From Rhodoplanes sp046000175 (GTDB lineage Bacteria; Pseudomonadota; Alphaproteobacteria; Rhizobiales; Xanthobacteraceae), in NCBI RefSeq assembly GCF_046000175.1, contig NZ_JBEOMB010000011.1, positions 1-64,000 on the forward strand: DNA of 64,000 bases, written 5' to 3'. The notes under the pieces were generated by a model that was not told the DNA's origin, did no database searches, and saw only the letters and a list, made by a program, of their open reading frames with translations. This document shows, in pieces, positions 8,213 through 16,751 of this stretch; within the stretch, counting starts at the first letter, position 1, and the number at the start of each line of letters is the position of its first letter. The position numbers and the translations under genes were made by a program.

Positions 8213-9001
8213 CTAGATGAAACGCGAGACGCCGCCCGAAACCTCGAGCTGGGCGCCGGTGACATAGCTGGCGGCGGGCGAGCCGAGGAACAGGATGGCG
8301 CGGGCCGCCTCCTCCGGATCGCCGAGCCGGCCGAGCGGAATGCCTTTCTCCCGTGCGAGCGATGCGACCCAATCCGCACGCGACTCGGTCTTCCCCGAGG
8401 CCTCGTAACGACGCTGCCACTGACCAGAGTCGACGAGCCCTAAAAGAATCGCGTTGACCCGGATGCGCGGTGCGAGCTCGCGGGCCAGCGACTTCAGGAG
8501 GCTCTGCACCCCGGCACGCGCCGCCGAGGTGCAGACCATGTGCGGTTCCGGCTGGTAGGCGAGCAGCGAGTTGACGCCGACGATCGCCGGCGCGTCGCTC
8601 GCGTCGAGCAACGGCTTGATGGCGCGAATCGGATGGACCTGGCTGAAGAACTTCAGCTCCAGCTCGTCGCGCCAGTCGTCGTCCGTCGTGTCCGCGAAGG
8701 TCGAGACCCGCCCCTGCCCGGCATTGTTGACGAGCAGATCACATCGCCCGCGCCAATCCCGCACGGCCTGGGCGAACGTCTCCACCTCGGCCTTGGCCAG
8801 CACGTCGCAGCGCTGCGCCAGCACGCGGGCGGCGCCGTGTCGCGCGGTCAGCTCTGCCGCGGCCGCCGCGAGGCGGGCCGCGTCGCGCCCGCACAGCGCC
8901 ACGTCCGCGCCCTCCTCGAGCAGCAGGCGGCAGGCGGCGAGGCCGATCCCGGAGCTTCCTCCGGTGACCACGGCGACGCGACCCGACAGGCCGAGATCCA
9001 T
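8213..9001 (-). CDS. Degenerate short-chain dehydrogenase/reductase
   Basis: 262-aa Rossmann-fold protein of the SDR family. The cofactor motif TGGSSGIG (13-20), NNAG (92-95) and active-site Ser145 are intact, and the C-terminal YVTGAQLEVSGG is typical. However, where SDRs have Tyr-x-x-x-Lys the sequence reads MVCTSAARAG (155-164), so both the catalytic Tyr and Lys are absent. I believe such CTSAARAG-type members occur as a recognisable subgroup. It may bind NAD(P) without classical reduction, or use a different catalytic scheme. It sits between the dioxygenase and ThDP genes with 4 and 10 bp gaps, so it belongs to the same operon. Confidence 0.88.
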   Translation of the reverse strand: MDLGLSGRVAVVTGGSSGIGLAACRLLLEEGADVALCGRDAARLAAAAAELTARHGAARVLAQRCDVLAKAEVETFAQAVRDWRGRCDLLVNNAGQGRVSTFADTTDDDWRDELELKFFSQVHPIRAIKPLLDASDAPAIVGVNSLLAYQPEPHMVCTSAARAGVQSLLKSLARELAPRIRVNAILLGLVDSGQWQRRYEASGKTESRADWVASLAREKGIPLGRLGDPEEAARAILFLGSPAASYVTGAQLEVSGGVSRFI

Positions 9002-9005
9002 CCGA

Positions 9006-9911
9006 TCAGCTCCGCACCGGGAAGCCGACGTCGGGACGGCCCTGCATGACGGCGCGCATCGCCGGCGTCGGCGGGCCGGCCGTCATCCATACGTCCATCT
9101 TCTCCGGCACGTCGCGCGGCCACACCTGCGGCTCGTGCGTCGCCTCGTCGATCTGCTGCACCTCGGTGGTGAACTCGATGACGAAGCCCGACGGCGAGAC
9201 GAAGTAGGCGAACGGGTTGTTGCCCGGCCCGTGCCGGCCCGGCCCCCAGGCCGGCGCCTGGCCGAGCGTCTTCATCCGGCCGATGCCGCGCATGAACGAA
9301 TCGATGCTCGGCATCTCGAAGGCGACGTGATTGACGCTCGGATAGGTGCTCTGGTTGAGAGCAATCGAGTGGTGGTCGGCGGCGATCCTGAGGAACACCA
9401 TCTGGGCCGCCGAATAATCGCTGATCCGCATACCGAGCACGTCGATGTAGAAGTCGCGGGTGCGCTCCATCTGCGGCGTGTTGAGCACGACATGCGTCAC
9501 CTTGCGGGGCCTGGCGATGTCGTCCTCGGTGTCGTCGTGCTGCGCCACGCCGGTGACGAAGCGCAGCCGGCGCCTGTCCGGATCGAGCGCCATGAAGCCG
9601 AAGCCGCCGCCTGGCGTCGTCACCTCAGCCGGCGCGCCGAGCACGTCGACGCCCTTCGCCACGAGATCGCCGTGCAGGCGCACGATATTCTCGCGGCTCG
9701 CCACGGCGAAGTTCACGTAGTCGACGCCGAACACGTCGTCGTCGCGCAACGCGTAGATGTACTGCTCGGGCCCGGTGCCGCGGAAATACAGCGCGCCGTT
9801 TTCCTGCGCGATCGGCACCAGGCCCCAGTTCTTCACGTAGAAATCGCGGGTCGCGGTCGCGCCGGTGGCGCGCATCGCGATGCCGCGCATGTGACTGATC
9901 AGGCCGCTCAT
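9006..9911 (-). CDS. Extradiol ring-cleavage dioxygenase, VOC family
   Basis: 301 aa built of two vicinal-oxygen-chelate modules, the normal size for catechol 2,3-dioxygenase/BphC-type enzymes. The three expected Fe(II) ligands are in the C-terminal module: His140 (THVVLN), His195 (NHVAFE) and Glu246 (FVIEFTTE), with the GNNPFAYFVSPSGFVIEF signature. These enzymes cleave a catechol next to its hydroxyls. The likely substrate is the catechol made by the Rieske oxygenase and SDR encoded upstream in the operon. The start overlaps the IclR stop (ATGA at 9908-9911). Confidence 0.9.
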   Translation of the reverse strand: MSGLISHMRGIAMRATGATATRDFYVKNWGLVPIAQENGALYFRGTGPEQYIYALRDDDVFGVDYVNFAVASRENIVRLHGDLVAKGVDVLGAPAEVTTPGGGFGFMALDPDRRRLRFVTGVAQHDDTEDDIARPRKVTHVVLNTPQMERTRDFYIDVLGMRISDYSAAQMVFLRIAADHHSIALNQSTYPSVNHVAFEMPSIDSFMRGIGRMKTLGQAPAWGPGRHGPGNNPFAYFVSPSGFVIEFTTEVQQIDEATHEPQVWPRDVPEKMDVWMTAGPPTPAMRAVMQGRPDVGFPVRS

Positions 9912-10756
9912 GCGGTTCTCCTTCGTGTCGTCGGCGCCGCCGGCGCGGCCGGCTTCACCACATGCCCGAGGCGCTTCGAGATCTCGTCGGCGGCGGCGCG
10001 CACGGCGTCGCCGATGCGGCCGCGGCGCCCGGGCTCGGTCGAGAACACCTGCGCCGGCCCGGTGACGTTGACGGCGGCGACAGGCTCGCCGGTGCGGTCG
10101 AAGATCGGCCCCGCGAAGGAGCTGACACCCGACACGTAATGACTTTCACTCCAGGCGAGCCCGGCGGCGCGGTCGGCGGCGAGCATCGCCTTGAAGGCGC
10201 CGAGCGTGCGCGGCGAGTGCTTGGAGTAGGTCGTGAAAGCGAGGTCGCCGAACACGCGGTCGATCTTGTCGTCGGGCCAGAACGCGACGATGATCCGGCC
10301 GAGCGTCGTCGCATAGGCCGGCACGCGGCTACCGACATGAATGTTGCTCGCGAGCGGCACGTTCGGCACCTGGCGGACCAGATAGAGCGCGTCGGTGCCG
10401 TCGAGCACGCCGACATGGGCCGAGAGGCCGACCGACTCGGCGAGATGGGTGACGACCGGCATCGCCGTCTGCACCAGATCCTGCGAGTAGGAGGCGCCGG
10501 CCGCGATGCCGACCAGGCCGAGGCCGATGCGATAGCCGTCGCCCTGGGGGCGGCGCTCGATGAAGCGCTCAGACTCAAGCGTCTGCAGGAGGCGCATCAG
10601 CGTGGTGCGGTTGATGGCGAGGGCGCGCGCCGTGCGGCTCATGTTGGTGACCGAATCGCCATCCGCGATGGCGCGCAGGAGCCGGATCGCGCGCTCGACC
10701 GGCGGCACGCCGACGGCGGCGGAAGCGGGGCTCTCGCCTGTCCCGAGATCACTCAT
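9908..10756 (-). CDS. IclR family transcriptional regulator (copy 1)
   Basis: 282 aa. An N-terminal winged helix-turn-helix (about residues 20-75, with NMSRTARALAINRTTLMRLLQTLE as the HTH) is followed by an IclR effector domain carrying GLSAHVGVLDG, NIHVGSRVPAYATTLGRII and GVSSFAGPIFDRTGEPVAAVNVTGP. IclR proteins sense aromatic or small acids and act as repressors or activators. It lies inside the operon between the hydrolase (8-bp overlap) and the dioxygenase (4-bp overlap), consistent with control of its own operon. It is strikingly similar along its length to the second IclR at 17982-18926, which points to a duplication. Confidence 0.93.
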   Translation of the reverse strand: MSDLGTGESPASAAVGVPPVERAIRLLRAIADGDSVTNMSRTARALAINRTTLMRLLQTLESERFIERRPQGDGYRIGLGLVGIAAGASYSQDLVQTAMPVVTHLAESVGLSAHVGVLDGTDALYLVRQVPNVPLASNIHVGSRVPAYATTLGRIIVAFWPDDKIDRVFGDLAFTTYSKHSPRTLGAFKAMLAADRAAGLAWSESHYVSGVSSFAGPIFDRTGEPVAAVNVTGPAQVFSTEPGRRGRIGDAVRAAADEISKRLGHVVKPAAPAAPTTRRRTA

Positions 10757-11624
10757 CGCCGCTCTCCTTCGATGAGTGATGGGCCGCGAGGTCGGCGATC
10801 AGCGAGGCCACGACGTCGGGCCGCTCCTGCGGCAGCGCGTGCCCGGTGCCGTCGATCAGCACGAGATCGTCACGGACGCGCGCGGCCGGTGCCAGCGCGG
10901 CCGCCACGGTCGCGGACTGCGCCGGCGGCGTGATCTTGTCCTCGGCCCCGCAGGCGACCAGCACCGGACAGGTGAGCGCCGCGACGTCCTCGATCAGCCG
11001 GCCGCAGCCGAGCATGCGGCTCGCCTGCCCGTAGCCGGGCATTCTCACGCTCGCCATCGCACGGATGACGGCCGGCAGCACCGCGACGTCGGAGACCAGG
11101 CGCGGCGCGCGTGCCTGCGCGAACTGTTCAGGTCCGAAGCGTTCGAGATCCGCGAGCCGCGCCGCGACGCTCTCGGGGAGCACATCGCCCGGCGCGGCGC
11201 CGTAGCCGACTGCGGGCGATAGCAGCATCACGCCTGCCACGCGGTCCGGACTGCTTCGTGCAAGAGCGGCCGCCATCAGGGCGCCGAGCGAATGACCGAC
11301 CACGATCGCCGGCCCGGTGCCGAGCGCCGCGAGCAGCGTGGCGAGCCGCTCCGCGTAGTCGGCGGCCGACGGCCACTCCGGCGCGAGCGGCACCGAGGTG
11401 CCGTAGCCCGGCGCGTCCCAGGCGATCACGTCGAAGCGCGGGTCGAGCGCCTCCATCAGCGGGACGAAGGAGGCGGCGTCGCTGCCGATGCCGTGCAGCA
11501 GCACGACCGGCACTGACTTGTCGCGACCCGCGCGGTGCAGGTACGCGATGCCGTCGGCGCGGCCGCCGACGATGCCCGCGGCCGGCGCGTCCGTCGTCTC
11601 CAGGATGCGTGCTGCGCCGCTCAT
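10749..11624 (-). CDS. Alpha/beta-hydrolase (meta-cleavage product hydrolase-like)
   Basis: 291-aa alpha/beta-hydrolase. Oxyanion-hole HGIG (44-47), nucleophile Ser112 in GHSLGA, a likely acid Asp in CGAEDKITPP and the His in GTGHALPQE complete the triad. In an operon with an extradiol dioxygenase, the natural role is hydrolysis of the ring-cleavage product (as for BphD/MhpC), though lactone or ester hydrolysis is possible. The reading frame remains open far upstream, but that extension is the shadow of the SDR gene; ATG 11624 overlaps that gene's stop (ATGA). Confidence 0.88.
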   Translation of the reverse strand: MSGAARILETTDAPAAGIVGGRADGIAYLHRAGRDKSVPVVLLHGIGSDAASFVPLMEALDPRFDVIAWDAPGYGTSVPLAPEWPSAADYAERLATLLAALGTGPAIVVGHSLGALMAAALARSSPDRVAGVMLLSPAVGYGAAPGDVLPESVAARLADLERFGPEQFAQARAPRLVSDVAVLPAVIRAMASVRMPGYGQASRMLGCGRLIEDVAALTCPVLVACGAEDKITPPAQSATVAAALAPAARVRDDLVLIDGTGHALPQERPDVVASLIADLAAHHSSKESGDE

Positions 11625-12364
11625 GTGAACACGAACCCGGCGGAGACCGGCAGCACCTGGCCGGTCAGCGGCAGGGCACCCTCGCTGAGCAGGAAGGCGA
11701 CGACGTCGACGATGTCCTCCGGCGTCTGCGGCCCCGGCACGGCGCGGCCATTCTCGTACAAGGCATGGCGCTCGGCCGGCACGTAGTCGGTCGCCTCGCA
11801 ACGCATGATGCCGGGCGCCACCGCCGTGACGGCGATGCCCCGCGGCCCGAGCTCGCGGGCGAGCGAGCGGGTCATCGCCATCACGGCGCCCTTGCTGGCC
11901 GTGTAGGCGAGCAGCCGCGGCGCGCCCCACAGCGCCGTGTCGGAGGCGAGGTTCACGATCCGGCCGCCGCGGCCCATCAGCGGCGCGAGCGCCCGTGTCA
12001 CCAGCCAGGTCCCGCGCACGTTCACGCGCTGGACCCGGTCCCACAGATCGAGATCGATCTCGTCGAAGAGCTTGCCGCCGACATTGGTGGCGATCGCCGC
12101 GTTGTTGACGAGGCCGTCGATCGTCTCGTCCTGCGCCGCGATGGCGTCGGCGAAGCGCGTGACCGACTCCGGTTCGCCGAGATCGACCGGCACGAAGCGC
12201 GCATCGATGTTCTGACGCACCAGCTCGGCCGTCGTCGCCTCGCCGGCCTCGACCAGGATGTCGGCCAGGACCAGGCGCGCGCCGCGGCGGCCGCACGCCT
12301 CCGCGATGGCGCGCCCGACCCCGCGGGCCGCTCCGGTGACGACGATGGTGCGTCCGTTCAGCAT
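11621..12364 (-). CDS. Short-chain dehydrogenase (possible cis-diol dehydrogenase)
   Basis: 247-aa classical SDR with intact motifs: TGAARGVG (10-17), VNNAA (86-90), Ser141, and Tyr154-x-x-x-Lys158 in LAYTASKGA. It lies directly downstream of the Rieske oxygenase (32-bp gap) and overlaps the hydrolase gene by 4 bp. A cis-dihydrodiol or hydroxy-intermediate dehydrogenase is therefore likely, oxidising the oxygenase product toward a catechol. The exact substrate is not visible in the sequence. Confidence 0.9.
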   Translation of the reverse strand: MLNGRTIVVTGAARGVGRAIAEACGRRGARLVLADILVEAGEATTAELVRQNIDARFVPVDLGEPESVTRFADAIAAQDETIDGLVNNAAIATNVGGKLFDEIDLDLWDRVQRVNVRGTWLVTRALAPLMGRGGRIVNLASDTALWGAPRLLAYTASKGAVMAMTRSLARELGPRGIAVTAVAPGIMRCEATDYVPAERHALYENGRAVPGPQTPEDIVDVVAFLLSEGALPLTGQVLPVSAGFVFT

Positions 12365-12396
12365 GCGCCCTGCCCGCCTCCGCGCGTCACGTCCAC

Positions 12397-13440
12397 TCAG
12401 ACCGCCGTGCGCGCCGCCGCGGCGTCCTCGGCGGCGATCTGCGCCTTGGCGGCGCGGGTGAGCATCTGACGCATGCGCGAGACGCCGATGTCGTGCTGAT
12501 AGAGCATCTCGCGCATGCGGGCGTCGTCCGGCATGTCCTCCAGCATCTCGCGGTCCTGCTCGAGCACGTGCCAATGCCGCTCCTCCAGCATGGCGCGATA
12601 GAGGAAGCGCCACGCCTGCCGCGCGAGGCCGTCGATCTTGCGCATGCGCCAGAAGAAGACGTAGCAGTGCGTCTCGTCGATCGGCGTGGTGAAGCCGATG
12701 ATGCGGAACACGCTGCCGGGACCGGCCGCCTTCGGATACGGGATGTCGAGGCGGCAATAGGTCTGCGCCTCGGTGACCACCATGTGGGTCCAGTCGAAGT
12801 TCTCGCCCTGCTGCTGCACGCGCGAGACGATGAAGCCGTCGTCGGTGCGGTCGAGCTTCATCAGATCCTGCTTGGCGCCGTAGGCGAGCGTGAAGCTCTG
12901 CGCGTGCAGGTAGCAGCCGTGCATCGGGTCGGCGAGGTTGTCGAGCGCGTAGCGGTAGTTGCAGCCCCAGCGCGACATGCACAGGAAGCCCTCCCACGCC
13001 TCGTCGAGGAACTCCGCGGGCGCCTGGAACGGCGGCGCGGTCGGGCGCTCCGCGCTGGGCATGTAGACGAACACGCAGTCGCGCATTTCGTGCACGGTGA
13101 ACGACTCGATGGCGCGGCGGCCTTCGAGCGCGCATTCCGGCATCGCCGGCACCTGCACGATGGTGCCGGTGCCGTCGAGGATGACGCCGTGATAACGACA
13201 GGCGATGTTGCCCTCGTGCACCTCGCCACGCGACAGCTTGGCACCGCGATGCGGGCAGAAGTCCTCCAGGCACTGCACCTGCCCGGCGGCGTCCCGCCAC
13301 AGCACGAGGTTGCGGCCCAGGATGGTGACGCCGTGCGGCCGCCCGGGCTTCACCTGCACGGACTTCGCGGCTGCGTACCACTGGCCGAGCAGGCCCTGGT
13401 TGATGCGGCGTTCGATGCGGTCCTTGAGATCCGTGGACAT
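12397..13440 (-). CDS. Rieske non-heme iron oxygenase, alpha subunit
   Basis: 347 aa. The Rieske [2Fe-2S] site is Cys62-x-His64 (FCPHRGAKLS) and Cys81-x2-His84 (CRYHG). The catalytic domain has the mononuclear iron motif N168-x2-D171-x2-H174-x4-H179 (NLADPMHGCYLH), where Asp171 would bridge to the Rieske centre of the neighbouring subunit. Length and single-subunit organisation (no beta subunit nearby) resemble phthalate dioxygenase, vanillate demethylase and related homo-oligomeric oxygenases. Start 13440 has GGAG 7 bp upstream. No dedicated reductase with a fused ferredoxin is present; the operon instead carries an FprA-type reductase and a flavodoxin. Confidence 0.93.
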   Translation of the reverse strand: MSTDLKDRIERRINQGLLGQWYAAAKSVQVKPGRPHGVTILGRNLVLWRDAAGQVQCLEDFCPHRGAKLSRGEVHEGNIACRYHGVILDGTGTIVQVPAMPECALEGRRAIESFTVHEMRDCVFVYMPSAERPTAPPFQAPAEFLDEAWEGFLCMSRWGCNYRYALDNLADPMHGCYLHAQSFTLAYGAKQDLMKLDRTDDGFIVSRVQQQGENFDWTHMVVTEAQTYCRLDIPYPKAAGPGSVFRIIGFTTPIDETHCYVFFWRMRKIDGLARQAWRFLYRAMLEERHWHVLEQDREMLEDMPDDARMREMLYQHDIGVSRMRQMLTRAAKAQIAAEDAAAARTAV

Positions 13441-13481
13441 GTGTTGCTCCGGGACGGCGCCTGGGTCGGTTCTGCGGGAGA

Positions 13482-14033
13482 TCAATTCTTCGGCCGCTTG
13501 ACCTTGGACAGCGGGTGATCCTCCGGATAGGTCGGCGTCTCCGGCTTGGTCGAGCCGATGATCACCAGCATCAACGCCTCCTCGATGCCCTCGTTGACGA
13601 GGCCGCGATACATGCCGGGCGGCACCGAGATGAGGTCGCGCTCGCCGAGCAAGGCCTCGAAGCGCTGGCCCTGGTGCTCCACCATGAAGCGCAGCTTGCG
13701 GCCGCGCAGCACGAAGAACACCTCCTCGGCGTCGGTGTGGAGATGCAGCGGGCCCTCGCAGCCGGCCGGCAGCACCATGGTCGAGAAGGTGAAATGCTCG
13801 GCCGGGACGACATTGTCGTCGTGCGCCACGCCGGTCGCGCCGGTGCCGATGTAGCGCATCTGGGCGCGGCGATACTTCGGATCGTAGTCGGCCTGGAACT
13901 TCAGCGCGTTCCAGTCGAGCTTGCGGGTGTCGTAACGAGCGATGCGCGACTCGAGCCACTGCTCGAAGGTCTTGCCCTCGGGGATCTGCACGTCCTCGGG
14001 CATGATCTCGGCCATCTTCACGGGCTGGTTCAT
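13482..14033 (-). CDS. Cupin-domain protein
   Basis: 183 aa with one double-stranded beta-helix domain in the C-terminal two thirds. The first cupin motif is intact (GPLHLHTDAEEVFFVLRG, metal ligands His97, His99 and Glu104). The second lacks the usual His, so the metal site has at most three protein ligands. Single-domain cupins in aromatic operons are often dioxygenases, isomerases or effector-binding proteins. It is placed between the transporter genes and the Rieske gene. Substrate unknown. Confidence 0.85.
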   Translation of the reverse strand: MNQPVKMAEIMPEDVQIPEGKTFEQWLESRIARYDTRKLDWNALKFQADYDPKYRRAQMRYIGTGATGVAHDDNVVPAEHFTFSTMVLPAGCEGPLHLHTDAEEVFFVLRGRKLRFMVEHQGQRFEALLGERDLISVPPGMYRGLVNEGIEEALMLVIIGSTKPETPTYPEDHPLSKVKRPKN

Positions 14034-14063
14034 GGACCTCTCCTTCGGCTCTGCTCCGCCACG

Positions 14064-14906
14064 TCAGTGGCTGGCACGGGGGATGTAGTGGAGGACGCGC
14101 TTCTCGATCGCGGCGACCGCCATGTAGAGCGCGATGCCGATCACGGTCAGCAGGATGATGGCGTTGAACACCATCGCGGTGTTGGCCTGGCCTTCGCCGT
14201 AGGTGATCAGGAAGCCGAGCCCGACATTGCCGCCGACGAATTCGCCGACCGTGACGCCGATGACGGCGAGCGTCGCGCCGATGCGAAGCCCCGCCATCAG
14301 GGCCGGCATGGACGACGGAAACTCGATCTTCCAGAAGATCGCCGCGCGGCTCATGTTGTAGGCGCGGGCGAGATTGACGAGGTCGCGATCGACCGTCTTC
14401 ATCGACTGGAGCACGTTGACGAGGATCGGGAAGAACACGATCAGCAGCGTCACCAAGAGCTTCGGCCACGCCGTGTAGCCGAACCACATGATGAACAACG
14501 GCGCGAAGGCGACCTTGGGGGCGATCTGCAGCGTGAGCAGATAGGGCGAGATCGCCCGCTCCCACATGGCCGAGAGGCCGAGCGCGTAGCCGAAGGCCGC
14601 GCCGAAGGCGCTGCCCAGCGCGAAGCCGACCACCGACACCCACAGCGTTGTGAAGAAGTGGCGGGCGAGGTTCTCCTGCGCGACCATGCGGCCGAACTCG
14701 GCGAGGCAGTCGCCGAGCGTCGGGATGATGTAGCGCGGCACGCCGAGCAGCGGCGGCGCGTACTGCCAGGCGGCGAGCACCACCACGGCGATCGTCAGCG
14801 TCAGGGCGATGTCGGGTGCCATCTGGGCGAGCGACGCGTTCGCGGCCGCGAGTCGGCGTCTCGTGCGACCCGATGCCGCGTCGGCGTCGAGAACGTTCAC
14901 GCTCAT
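14064..14906 (-). CDS. ABC transporter permease (SsuC/TauC type)
   Basis: 280-aa inner-membrane permease with about six hydrophobic helices and the BPD_transp_1 coupling loop (…NLARAYNMSRAAIFWKIEFPSSMPALMAGLRIGATLAVIGVTVGE…, where EFPSSMPALMAGLRIG contacts the ATPase). It belongs to the nitrate/sulfonate/taurine/NMT1 family. ATG 14906 is selected; a longer open frame upstream overlaps the binding-protein gene. With the binding protein and ATPase genes on either side of 14.9-16.7 kb it forms an importer, probably for the aromatic substrate of the operon. Confidence 0.92.
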   Translation of the reverse strand: MSVNVLDADAASGRTRRRLAAANASLAQMAPDIALTLTIAVVVLAAWQYAPPLLGVPRYIIPTLGDCLAEFGRMVAQENLARHFFTTLWVSVVGFALGSAFGAAFGYALGLSAMWERAISPYLLTLQIAPKVAFAPLFIMWFGYTAWPKLLVTLLIVFFPILVNVLQSMKTVDRDLVNLARAYNMSRAAIFWKIEFPSSMPALMAGLRIGATLAVIGVTVGEFVGGNVGLGFLITYGEGQANTAMVFNAIILLTVIGIALYMAVAAIEKRVLHYIPRASH

Positions 14907-14920
14907 CGGATCGCTCCCGC

Positions 14921-15895
14921 TCACTTGACGAACTGGTTGGTGTAGAGCTCGGCGACCGGCACGGCCGTCTGCACGATGCCGTTGTCGACGTAGAACTTCT
15001 GCACGGCGGCGATGCGCTTCGGATCGAGCTTGCCGAGCTCCGCCGGATCGTCGGTGCGGTACACGAGCGTGTTGTAGCGCTGCATGATATCGAGGATCTG
15101 GGCCTCGCGGCCGGCGTGCTGCGGCACTGCCTTGACGTACTCGGCGGCCGCCTTCTTCGGATCCGCCTGGATCTCGCGCACGGCCTTCAGGGTCGCGCGG
15201 ACGAAGCCCTCCACCACCTTCGGCTTCTTGGCGATGGTCTCGTCGGAGGCGAGCAGCGCCTGCGCCATGGCGGGGAAGATCTTGGTGATCGGATAGATGT
15301 CGACGCCGATGCCGGCCTCCTCGATCGCCGCGGTCCATTCCGGCACGCCCGAGATGGCGGCGAGGTCGCCGGAGATCATCAGCTTCACCATGCCGGCGGG
15401 GCCGACCGCCTCGATCGAGACGTCCTCCTTCTTCAGGCCGGCGCTGGCGAGGGCGGCGAGCGCGTTGTAGTAGGTCGTGTCCTGGAACGAGAGCACGCCG
15501 ATCTTCTTGCCCTTCAACTCGGCGAGCGACTTCACGCCGGCGTCTTTGCGCACGATGATCTGGGTGAGCGCCTGGCCGCCGAGCACCGCGACCGCCTTCA
15601 CGGGCAGGCCGTTGGCGCGGACGATCACGGGCGTATCGCCGATGCCGCCGCCGAGCTCGGCATTGCCGACCGCGACCTGCTTGGCGACGTCGGCGCCGCC
15701 CTTGCCGACCTGGAACGTCACCTCGAGCCCCTCGGCCGCGTAGTAGCCGCGCGCCTGCGCGAGCTGGAACGGCGCGAAAGCCGGCAGCACGCCGGGCGCC
15801 GGGAACAGATAGGTCATCTTCTCGGCGGCCTGCGCCGTCGTCGCGGCGAGCAGCAGGGCCGCGCCGGCGGCCAGTCGGATCGGCAGGGAGGGCAT
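14921..15895 (-). CDS. ABC transporter substrate-binding protein (NMT1/SsuA type)
   Basis: 324 aa. A Sec signal peptide (MPSLPIRLAAGAALLLAATTAQA, cut near residue 23) is followed by a two-lobed binding fold of the NMT1/THI5-like family: LAQARGYYAAEGLEV, AKQVAVGNAELGGG, IIVRKDAGVKSLAELKGKKIGV. Periplasmic capture of a sulfonate, aromatic acid or similar small organic molecule is expected. It is encoded 14 bp upstream of the permease gene and 76 bp downstream of the ATPase gene. Confidence 0.92.
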   Translation of the reverse strand: MPSLPIRLAAGAALLLAATTAQAAEKMTYLFPAPGVLPAFAPFQLAQARGYYAAEGLEVTFQVGKGGADVAKQVAVGNAELGGGIGDTPVIVRANGLPVKAVAVLGGQALTQIIVRKDAGVKSLAELKGKKIGVLSFQDTTYYNALAALASAGLKKEDVSIEAVGPAGMVKLMISGDLAAISGVPEWTAAIEEAGIGVDIYPITKIFPAMAQALLASDETIAKKPKVVEGFVRATLKAVREIQADPKKAAAEYVKAVPQHAGREAQILDIMQRYNTLVYRTDDPAELGKLDPKRIAAVQKFYVDNGIVQTAVPVAELYTNQFVK

Positions 15896-15971
15896 CGGGG
15901 GTCTCCTTGATGGCCCGGCGGGGGTCTTCGGTCGCGGTCTTCGGTCCGGGACGCAGTGTACGCGGAAACGC

Positions 15972-16751
15972 TCAGGCGGCGCGCTCGGCGAGATGCAGGG
16001 TGTTGAACAGATGATCGATGTACTCGTGGGCGCGCGGCATGCGGCCGCGGCCCATCGGGTCGCCGCGCTGCGGCAGGTCGATCGGAAGCTCCTCGACGAG
16101 CCGCCCGGGCCGCTCGCTCATCACGACGACGCGGTCCGACATCAGCACGGCTTCGGCGAGATCGTGGGTGATCAGCACCGTGGTGACACCTGTCGCCACG
16201 ATGGTGCGGGCGAAGCTCTCCTGCAGGATCATCTTGGTCTGCGCGTCGAGCGCCGAGAACGGCTCGTCGAGCAGCACCACGTCGGGCTCGACCGCCAGCG
16301 TCCGGGCGAGCGCGGCGCGCTGGCGCATGCCGCCGGAGAGCTGATGCGGATAGTGATGCGCGAAGTCGACGAGGCGGCAGCGCTCCAGCTCGCGCATCGC
16401 CCGCTCGCGCCGCTCGGTCCGCGCGATGCCGCGCGACTCCAGGCCGAACTCGACATTGCCGACGATCGTCCGCCAGGGCAGCAGCAGGTCCTTTTGCAGC
16501 ATGAAGCCGACGTGCCGGGTCGGCCCGATGACGCGCTCGCCGCCGATCCGCACCTCGCCCTCGCTCGGCCCGTCGAGGCCGGCGACCATGTTGAGGATCG
16601 TGCTCTTGCCGCAGCCGGACGGCCCGACGACGGCGACGATCTCGCCGGCGCCGACATGGAAGGTCAGCTTCTCGACGGCCGTGAACTCGTCGCGCTTGCC
16701 GGCGATCGGGAAGCGCTTGGTCACGCCGATGAAGTCAAGCGCCAAAACCAT
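15972..16751 (-). CDS. ABC transporter ATP-binding protein (SsuB/TauB type)
   Basis: 259-aa nucleotide-binding subunit. Walker A GPSGCGKS (43-50), a Q-loop in MLQKDLLLPWRT, signature LSGGMRQRAALAR, Walker B VVLLDEPFSALD and the switch His (LITHDLAEAV) are all present. Family and context identify it as the motor of the importer formed with the binding protein and permease encoded just downstream. The start overlaps the 3' end of the small HTH gene by 17 bp, implying coupled translation. Confidence 0.95.
   Translation of the reverse strand: MVLALDFIGVTKRFPIAGKRDEFTAVEKLTFHVGAGEIVAVVGPSGCGKSTILNMVAGLDGPSEGEVRIGGERVIGPTRHVGFMLQKDLLLPWRTIVGNVEFGLESRGIARTERRERAMRELERCRLVDFAHHYPHQLSGGMRQRAALARTLAVEPDVVLLDEPFSALDAQTKMILQESFARTIVATGVTTVLITHDLAEAVLMSDRVVVMSERPGRLVEELPIDLPQRGDPMGRGRMPRAHEYIDHLFNTLHLAERAA

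Noticed and set aside
12397..14643. 748-codon open frame covering the Rieske and cupin genes as one fusion
   Set aside because: Only the part from ATG 13440 reads as a Rieske oxygenase; the cupin is encoded in another frame with its own start, so the upstream part is a shadow.
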